A stretch of DNA of 28,099 nt from contig CAYRPN010000073.1 of assembly GCA_964426135.1 (NCBI GenBank), forward strand, positions 1-28,099. The letters are read 5' to 3'. Positions 23,483 through 28,099 of this stretch are shown in pieces (position 1 is the stretch's first letter; each line of letters starts with the position of its first letter). The position numbers and the translations under genes were made by a program. The stretch is from CAYRPN01 sp964426135 (GTDB lineage: Bacteria > Planctomycetota > Phycisphaerae > Phycisphaerales > Phycisphaeraceae). Under the pieces are notes generated by a model, which did not search any database, was not told the DNA's origin, and saw nothing but the letters and a program-made list of their open reading frames with translations.

Positions 23483-25972
23483 ATGCGACTGATCGTATTG
23501 CTTGCGTGCGTTCTCGGATTGCCGGCTGCCGCTTGGGCGGATGCGCCGGTGAGTTTTGAGCTTGAAATCCAGCCGATTTTCACCTCGCTGGGTTGCAACG
23601 CCGGCGCGTGCCACGGCAAGGCGCGCGGGCAGAACGGCTTCGCGCTTTCGCTCCTGGCGTTCGATCCCGACTTCGATTTCGCCGCGCTCGCCAAGGATGC
23701 CCGTGGCCGGCGCGTTTTTCCCGCCTCGCCCAGCAACAGCCTGCTCCTCCTCAAAGCCACCGCGCAATTGCCTCACGGCGGCGGCGAGAAGATGAAGCCC
23801 AGCGACGCCGATTACGAAACGCTCCGCCGCTGGATCACCCAGGGCATGCCGCGACGATTGGAGAATGAGCCCAAGCTCACGCGCGTTTCACTGGCGCCGA
23901 AACAACAGTCGATGTCGCCGCAGCAGGCGCAAGCGCTCACGATCACCGCGCACTACAGCGATGGCTCGACGCGCGACGTCACCCGCCAGACCGCGTTTCA
24001 ATCCAGCGACACCGCCGTCGCCAGCGTCGACAAAGCCGGTCTCGTGAAAGCCGGCGTCGTGCCCGGCGAGTCCGTGGTGATGGCCCGCTTCATGCACCAC
24101 ATCGACACCTTCACCGCCACCGTCCCTTTGCCCGGCACGGTGCCGGATGAGACTTACGCGAAGCTGCCGCGGAATAATTTCATCGATGAGCACGTGTGGG
24201 CGAAGCTGAAATCGCTGGGCATCGTGCCTTCGGAATCGATCGACGATGCGAAGTTTCTTCGCCGGGCGTATCTCGACATCCTCGGCCGACTGCCGACGGC
24301 GGAGGAAACGCGGGCGTTTCTGGATGATGCTTCCGACAAGGCCGCATTGAACTCCCCTCCCTCCCAGGGAGGGGCCGGGGGAGGGTTGGACGCACCGAAA
24401 AAGGGAGCGCTCAGTGACACTGCACGCCCAACCCTCCCCCAACCTCTCCCTAAGAGGGAGGGGAGTTCGGAACATGCATTCGCTGCGTCGCACACCAAGC
24501 GTGCCGGCCTCATCGACGCATTGCTCGATCGCCCCGAGTACGTCGATCACTGGGCCAACAAATGGGCTGACCTGCTGCGGCCGAATCCCTACCGCGTGGG
24601 CATCAAGGCGGTTTTCAACTACGACCACTGGATTCGCCAGAGCTTCCGCGAGAACTGGCCTTACGACCGATTTGTGCGCGAGCTGGTCACCGCCCAGGGC
24701 AGCACCTGGGAGAACGGCGCCGCCGTGCTCTTCCGTGATCGCCGCGAGCCGGACGAGATCACCACGATGGTGAGCCAGCTTTTCCTGGGCATCCGCCTCG
24801 AATGCGCCAAGTGCCACCATCACCCGTTCGAGAAATGGAGCCAGGAGGATTACTACAGCTTCGCCGCGTACTTCGCCAAGCTGAAACACAAAGGCACCGG
24901 GCTCTCTCCGCCCATCTCCGGCGGCGAGGAAATCATTTTCAACGGCACCACCGGCGAAGTGAAACATCCCATCACCGGCAAAGTGCTGCCGCCAAGGCCG
25001 CTGTTCGAAGTGGGACGACTTTCCAAGTCGTCCGACTCAGCGTCGGCAGAGGCAGGCCCGGACGGACGACTTGGAAAGTCGTCCCACAACGAAGCCAGCT
25101 CGGACGGACGACTTGGGAAGTCGGCCCACAACGAAGCCAGCTCGGACGGACGACTTGGAAAGTCGTCCCACGATGACGCTGACCGCCGCGAGCCGCGCGC
25201 CGAACTCGCCGCGTGGATCACCGATCCCGGCAACGATTTTTTCGCCATGGTGCAGGTCAACCGCATCTGGGCGGACCTGATGGGCAGGCCGCTCGTTGAT
25301 CCCATCGATGATCTACGCACCACCAACCCGCCCACGAATGAGCCGCTGCTCCGTGCCCTGGCGGCCCATTTCCGTCAGGTGAAGTTCGATCAGAGAAAGC
25401 TCATCCGCACGATCATGCTCTCGCACGTCTATTCACTCAGTTCCGTGCCCGAGCCCGGCGGAAGGAACCGCGCCGACACCCGCTACCACTCGCGGCACTA
25501 CCGCACGCGGATGCGCGCCGAGGTGCTGCTCGACGCGGTCAGCGACATCACCGGCATCCGCGAAAGCTTCTCCGCCACGCCGCCGGGCAGCCGGGCGATG
25601 CAGACCTGGACCACGCGCATCAACTCGATCACGCTCGACACCTTCGGCCGGCCCGACGAAAACCTCGACCCGCCCTGCGAACGCCTGCCCGATTCCACGG
25701 TGACGCAGGCGCTGCACCTGATGATGTCGCCGGAGCTTCACGCCAAGGTGGTCAGCGATGGCAGCCTGGCGTCCAAACTCGCCGCGAGCAAAGCGACACC
25801 GGCGGAGATTGCCGAGGCGCTGTACCTGACGGTCTACAGTCGCCGGCCCAGCGCGAACGAGACAGCGTTCATCGTGGGCCTGCTCGCGGAAAAAAATGCG
25901 AATCGCCGGGCGGTGTGCGAGGATGTGCTGTGGGCGATGATCAATTCGCCGGAGTTTTTGTTTAAGGATTAG
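23483..25972 (+). CDS. exported DUF1549/DUF1553 protein with Ig-like domain and two in-frame repeat insertions
   Basis: From the ATG at 23483 the product is 829 residues. A signal peptide (1-19, ending AAAWA) is followed by a cytochrome-like segment with CNAGACH (Cys38 to His44), a Big_2-like Ig domain at about 135-215 (VTRQTAFQSSDTAVASVD), then DUF1549 (about 229-480, starting NNFIDEHVWAKLKSLG) with CAKCHHHPF (Cys441, Cys444, His445), and DUF1553 (about 565-829, with NPPTNEPLLRALAAHF). These planctomycete proteins are exported and suspected to bind heme or act in polysaccharide breakdown, but no biochemical role is settled. Two stretches are foreign to the family: residues 290-329 are translated from a 120-bp inverted repeat inside DUF1549, and residues 511-562 from tandem palindromes between the two domains. 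Both keep the frame. The start is set by the signal peptide; no Shine-Dalgarno is visible. Confidence 0.9.
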   Translation: MRLIVLLACVLGLPAAAWADAPVSFELEIQPIFTSLGCNAGACHGKARGQNGFALSLLAFDPDFDFAALAKDARGRRVFPASPSNSLLLLKATAQLPHGGGEKMKPSDADYETLRRWITQGMPRRLENEPKLTRVSLAPKQQSMSPQQAQALTITAHYSDGSTRDVTRQTAFQSSDTAVASVDKAGLVKAGVVPGESVVMARFMHHIDTFTATVPLPGTVPDETYAKLPRNNFIDEHVWAKLKSLGIVPSESIDDAKFLRRAYLDILGRLPTAEETRAFLDDASDKAALNSPPSQGGAGGGLDAPKKGALSDTARPTLPQPLPKREGSSEHAFAASHTKRAGLIDALLDRPEYVDHWANKWADLLRPNPYRVGIKAVFNYDHWIRQSFRENWPYDRFVRELVTAQGSTWENGAAVLFRDRREPDEITTMVSQLFLGIRLECAKCHHHPFEKWSQEDYYSFAAYFAKLKHKGTGLSPPISGGEEIIFNGTTGEVKHPITGKVLPPRPLFEVGRLSKSSDSASAEAGPDGRLGKSSHNEASSDGRLGKSAHNEASSDGRLGKSSHDDADRREPRAELAAWITDPGNDFFAMVQVNRIWADLMGRPLVDPIDDLRTTNPPTNEPLLRALAAHFRQVKFDQRKLIRTIMLSHVYSLSSVPEPGGRNRADTRYHSRHYRTRMRAEVLLDAVSDITGIRESFSATPPGSRAMQTWTTRINSITLDTFGRPDENLDPPCERLPDSTVTQALHLMMSPELHAKVVSDGSLASKLAASKATPAEIAEALYLTVYSRRPSANETAFIVGLLAEKNANRRAVCEDVLWAMINSPEFLFKD
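24349..24468. repeat. 120-bp inverted repeat inside a coding sequence
   Basis: The 41-nt arms (24349-24389 and 24428-24468) share GAACTCCCCTCCCTC and GGGGGAGGGTTGG blocks with five mismatches. The total length is 40 codons, read in frame as PPSQGGAGGG on the left and TLPQPLPKREG on the right. Confidence 0.92.
25013..25168. repeat. four copies of a 21-bp palindrome, three in 42-bp tandem, inside a coding sequence
   Basis: Copies lie at 25013-25033 (inverted orientation), 25064-25084, 25106-25126 (two changes) and 25148-25168. The last three are exactly 42 bp apart, encoding a 14-residue unit GRLGKSSHNEASSD. The palindrome is the same as the intergenic one at 4769-4789. Confidence 0.95.
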
Positions 25973-26021
25973 CCGACGTTGCGCGGAGGGCGTTGTTCGT
26001 CATCCTGTTTCCATATGCCGC

Positions 26022-26171
26022 TTACTGCGTGCGCGGCTCATTTCGCCGCTCAGTCGTCTGGCGCTCCGCCTTCTCCAGCACTCGCACAATCTTCGCCACC
26101 GTCGCGGTGTCGGCAGTGACCTTTGCTCTCTCGATGCGGTTGAGCGTTTCGCCGCGGATGCCCGACCTCTC
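26022..26171 (-). pseudogene. truncated XRE-family helix-turn-helix regulator
   Basis: One minus-strand frame reads ERSGIRGETLNRIERAKV, then TADTATVAKIVRVLEKA, and ends at TAA (26022-26024). This is the second half of an XRE/Cro-type HTH domain: the recognition helix region and the following helix usually seen as SGISRETLNRIERG and TLAKIARAL. The first half and any start codon are missing. Upstream the frame runs straight into the tail of the Gfo/Idh/MocA gene, which ends at 26185. It is best read as a remnant left after a deletion or rearrangement. A short noncanonical product cannot be fully excluded. Confidence 0.7.
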
Positions 26172-26184
26172 ATCACGGCGGCAA

Positions 26185-27504
26185 TCACACCTTCGGCTCC
26201 CATCCCTTCTCGTACTCGCGCGTCCAGAGTTTCATCGCGTCGTCATCGCCGACGATGTGGCCATTCTTCGCATCGCACTTGAGCGCCCGGCCGGTGCGAT
26301 ACGCGATGTTGCCAAGGTGGCACAGGAGCGTGGACTTGTGCCCGCCTTCGATGTCGGAGTTGGGCAGCTTGGTCGGGCCATCGGGGCCGACGCTGCGGAT
26401 GCAGTCGAGGAAGTTGGCGAAGTGCAGGCCGTCGTCGCCGGGGCCGGGGACTCTTTTCTTTTCGTTGTCGGCGCCGCTGAAGAGGGTGTAGCCGGAGGAA
26501 TCGAGTACGAGCGTGCCTTTTTCGCCGTGGAAGCTGGCGCCGAAGCCGCGATCCCAGGAGCCTGGGATCTTGCCGGGATTGCCGTCGATGCCGTGGCGGT
26601 TGCAACTGAGGCCTTCCCAGAGGATCGACTTGCGATCGGGGAAGTCATAGGTGCAGACGAGCGTGTCAGGCGTTTCCTGGTCGTCCTGGAAACCGTAGCG
26701 TCCGCCGGCGGCAGTGACGCGGGTGGGATAGTCGACGCCCATGCCCCAGCGTGCGAGGTCCAGCGCGTGGATGCCGTTGTTCGCCAGTTCGCCGCCGCCG
26801 TAGTGCCAGAACCAGTGCCAGTTGTAGGGAATGATGTTGCTGCGATACGGCCGGCGCGGCGCGGGACCTTGCCAGAGATCGTAATCGAGGTGCGCCGGTG
26901 GCGGCACTTCAGTGCCGCGGCCGATGGTGCCGCGCGTCGCCGCATACCAGGCACGGCTGTAGTACACGCGCCCCAATTCGCCGCCGCGCACCAACTCAAT
27001 GCCTTCGATGATCTTGGGCCAGCTTCGCCGCTGGTTGCCCATCTGCACCACGCGCTTGTACTTGCGGGCCGCCTCCACCTGCCACTCGCCTTCCTGCGGC
27101 GTCTGGCTGCACGGCTTCTCGACATACACGTGCTTGCCCGCCTTGCAGCCGAGGATCGTCGCCGGCGCGTGCCAGTGGTTCGGCGCGGCACAGACCAGCA
27201 CATCGAGCTTCGGATCATCGAGCATCTTGCGGAAATCGCCCACGACCTGCGGCTTGCGCTGCTTGATCTTCTCGATCGAACCAGCAATGGTGTTGGCGCG
27301 GTTCGAGTCCACATCGCAGACATACTTCACGTGACAGTTCGGCTGCTTCTCAAACCCCGCCGCCAGCGACGCGCCGCGGCTGAGGCCCATGACGCCGACG
27401 GTGATGGTTTCGCCGGGGGAATCATCGGCGGCGAAGGCGGAACGGATGCTGGGGAGGAAGGTGACAGCGGCAGCGGTGGCGAGGAAATGGCGGCGAGTGG
27501 GCAT
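26185..27504 (-). CDS. Tat-exported Gfo/Idh/MocA-family oxidoreductase
   Basis: From the ATG at 27504, with AAGGAG seven nt upstream, the product is 439 residues. A twin-arginine signal (TRRHFLATAAAVTFLP, cleavage near AFA-A26) sends it folded to the periplasm. The Rossmann fold starts ITVGVMGLSRGASLAAGF, somewhat altered from the usual GxGxxG. AAPNHWHAPATI and EKP (129-131) mark the cofactor and catalytic region, and NNGIHALDLARWG holds the likely catalytic His. The C-terminal half is the usual beta-sheet substrate domain. Family members oxidise sugars, inositols or glycosides with a tightly bound NAD(P); Tat-exported forms are strongly expanded in planctomycetes and probably act on glycans. 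The substrate here is unknown. An in-frame ATG at 27585 would disrupt the Tat signal placement and is rejected. Confidence 0.93.
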   Translation of the reverse strand: MPTRRHFLATAAAVTFLPSIRSAFAADDSPGETITVGVMGLSRGASLAAGFEKQPNCHVKYVCDVDSNRANTIAGSIEKIKQRKPQVVGDFRKMLDDPKLDVLVCAAPNHWHAPATILGCKAGKHVYVEKPCSQTPQEGEWQVEAARKYKRVVQMGNQRRSWPKIIEGIELVRGGELGRVYYSRAWYAATRGTIGRGTEVPPPAHLDYDLWQGPAPRRPYRSNIIPYNWHWFWHYGGGELANNGIHALDLARWGMGVDYPTRVTAAGGRYGFQDDQETPDTLVCTYDFPDRKSILWEGLSCNRHGIDGNPGKIPGSWDRGFGASFHGEKGTLVLDSSGYTLFSGADNEKKRVPGPGDDGLHFANFLDCIRSVGPDGPTKLPNSDIEGGHKSTLLCHLGNIAYRTGRALKCDAKNGHIVGDDDAMKLWTREYEKGWEPKV

Positions 27505-27531
27505 CGTGGGCTCCTTGATGCGTGCGATGTC

Positions 27532-27537
27532 AGTATA
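27532..27537 (-). promoter_or_regulatory. -10-like hexamer of the oxidoreductase gene
   Basis: Read on the minus strand, TATACT lies 27 nt before the ATG at 27504. A clear -35 was not found. It faces away from the TACAAT at 27561, so the two form a compact divergent promoter region. Confidence 0.45.
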
Positions 27538-27560
27538 CGGGCGCGTGTCCGTTTCGCGGC

Positions 27561-27566
27561 TACAAT
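27561..27566 (+). promoter_or_regulatory. -10-like hexamer of the small antitoxin-like gene
   Basis: TACAAT lies 23 nt before the ATG at 27590, with GGAG in between at 27578-27581. No strong -35 is seen. Confidence 0.4.
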
Positions 27567-27589
27567 ATGGACGTCTTGGAGCCAACGCT

Positions 27590-27853
27590 ATGCCTCAACC
27601 CGCATCCGTCATCAAGGGAAAGGTCCATGGCCGGAACGTCGAACTCGATAGTGATCCCGGTTTGCGCGATGGGGCGGATGTGACTGTCCGAATCCAAACC
27701 ACTGGTGGCAACGGCGCGCATAAGTTCGGCGACGGAATTCGCCAGTCGGCAGGTTCGTGGGCCGAGGAAGCGGAGCAAGTCGACCAATTCATTGAGGATG
27801 TCTACCGAGCACGTCATGACACTCGACCAGAACCGGGGCGCATGAGTTCCTAA
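27590..27853 (+). CDS. small antitoxin-like protein
   Basis: From the ATG at 27590, with GGAG eight nt upstream, the product is 87 residues. The N-terminal part (IKGKVHGRNVELDSDPGLRDGADVTVRIQ, in pieces) resembles the small beta-strand domain of DUF104/AF2212-like and VapB-type antitoxins, in which a G-K-x-x-G-x-x-I/V-E-L segment precedes a D/E-G-x-x-V-x-V strand. The C-terminal part (GSWAEEAEQVDQFIEDVYRARHDTRP) resembles the acidic, toxin-wrapping tail of such antitoxins, with the common ending RxxDRP. No PIN or RelE-type toxin follows: the next 130 bp hold no gene. It is therefore an orphan antitoxin candidate, or its toxin has been lost. The similarity is by pattern only. Confidence 0.55.
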   Translation: MPQPASVIKGKVHGRNVELDSDPGLRDGADVTVRIQTTGGNGAHKFGDGIRQSAGSWAEEAEQVDQFIEDVYRARHDTRPEPGRMSS

Positions 27854-27985
27854 CCATTTGTCGGGAACACCCTTGTTTGTTGTTGCAAATAGACGCACCC
27901 GCCGCCGGACGTTCATTGTACTTTTTCTTGTGTTATGCCCCGAATCTGATAGACTTTCTTCAAACTAGTTTAGGAGGAGCGACTC

Positions 27986-28099
<114 letters not shown>

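Noticed and set aside
25064..25168. CRISPR-like array (42-bp repeats)
   Set aside because: The whole 42-bp unit repeats, with no variable spacers, and it is read in frame inside a protein gene.
25973..26203. 67-residue minus-strand frame starting near 26203
   Set aside because: It is Arg/Ser-rich without features, and a different frame of the same strand carries the clear XRE remnant.
27854..27985. toxin gene partner after the antitoxin-like gene
   Set aside because: No open frame of suitable length or PIN/RelE-type motif occurs on either strand before the next start at 27986.

Overview
The window is a GC-rich chromosomal segment that looks like a member of the Planctomycetota. The lineage signal comes from gene families rather than any marker gene: a DUF1549/DUF1553 protein with a heme-like CxxxxCH start, a large membrane-bound-dehydrogenase-type protein with HEAT repeats and a C-terminal CxxCH domain, prepilin-like proteins (one with an H-x9-DG C-terminal motif), a Tat-exported Gfo/Idh/MocA oxidoreductase, and a secreted PQQ-propeller protein. 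A class-level placement (perhaps Phycisphaerae) is only a guess. No transposase, integrase, phage gene, CRISPR array, rRNA or tRNA was found.

Layout. 106-1140 (-) CPBP/CAAX-type membrane protease; 1395-3226 (+) two paralogous OmpH/Skp-like periplasmic proteins ending in a bidirectional terminator; 3375-4283 (-) atpG, standing alone without other ATP synthase genes; 4284-4830 a repeat-rich gap with a 253-bp inverted-repeat element; 4831-6611 (-) a coupled HEAT-repeat protein and prepilin-like protein; 6836-8862 (+) ribH and a DegP/Deg9-like serine protease; 8952-9695 (+) a second prepilin-like protein; a 14-bp tandem array; 9925-12563 (+) a PQQ-propeller protein and threonine ammonia-lyase; a 118-bp inverted repeat; 12729-16049 (+) a CARDB/TonB-like protein and a secreted squalene-cyclase-like alpha/alpha-toroid protein; 16050-16562 a gap with a candidate structured RNA and terminator; 16563-17537 (-) family 4 uracil-DNA glycosylase; 18026-18664 (+) a small toroid-repeat protein behind a clear sigma70-type promoter; 19040-22090 (-) the large cytochrome-type dehydrogenase; 22325-23218 (-) a secreted S1/P1-type nuclease; 23483-25972 (+) the DUF1549/DUF1553 protein; a truncated XRE regulator remnant; 26185-27504 (-) the Gfo/Idh/MocA oxidoreductase; 27590-27853 (+) a small antitoxin-like protein; and the start of a last gene that runs into a poly-C sequence artefact at 27996-28099.

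How the genes relate. Most products are exported or envelope-associated (chaperones, protease, TonB-like protein, pseudopilins, nuclease, dehydrogenase, oxidoreductase), mixed with single housekeeping genes (atpG, ribH, ilvA, udg). There is no single pathway operon. The only tight coupling is the 4-bp overlap of the HEAT and prepilin genes.

The most notable theme is the density and variety of short inverted-repeat elements, several of them 118-142 bp long. Two different families are inserted in frame in one protein gene (23483-25972), and one of those families also occurs between genes at 4769. This is reminiscent of protein-coding palindromic elements described in Rickettsia. A second theme is -10-like hexamers only 6-10 nt before several start codons, which would give leaderless or nearly leaderless mRNAs.
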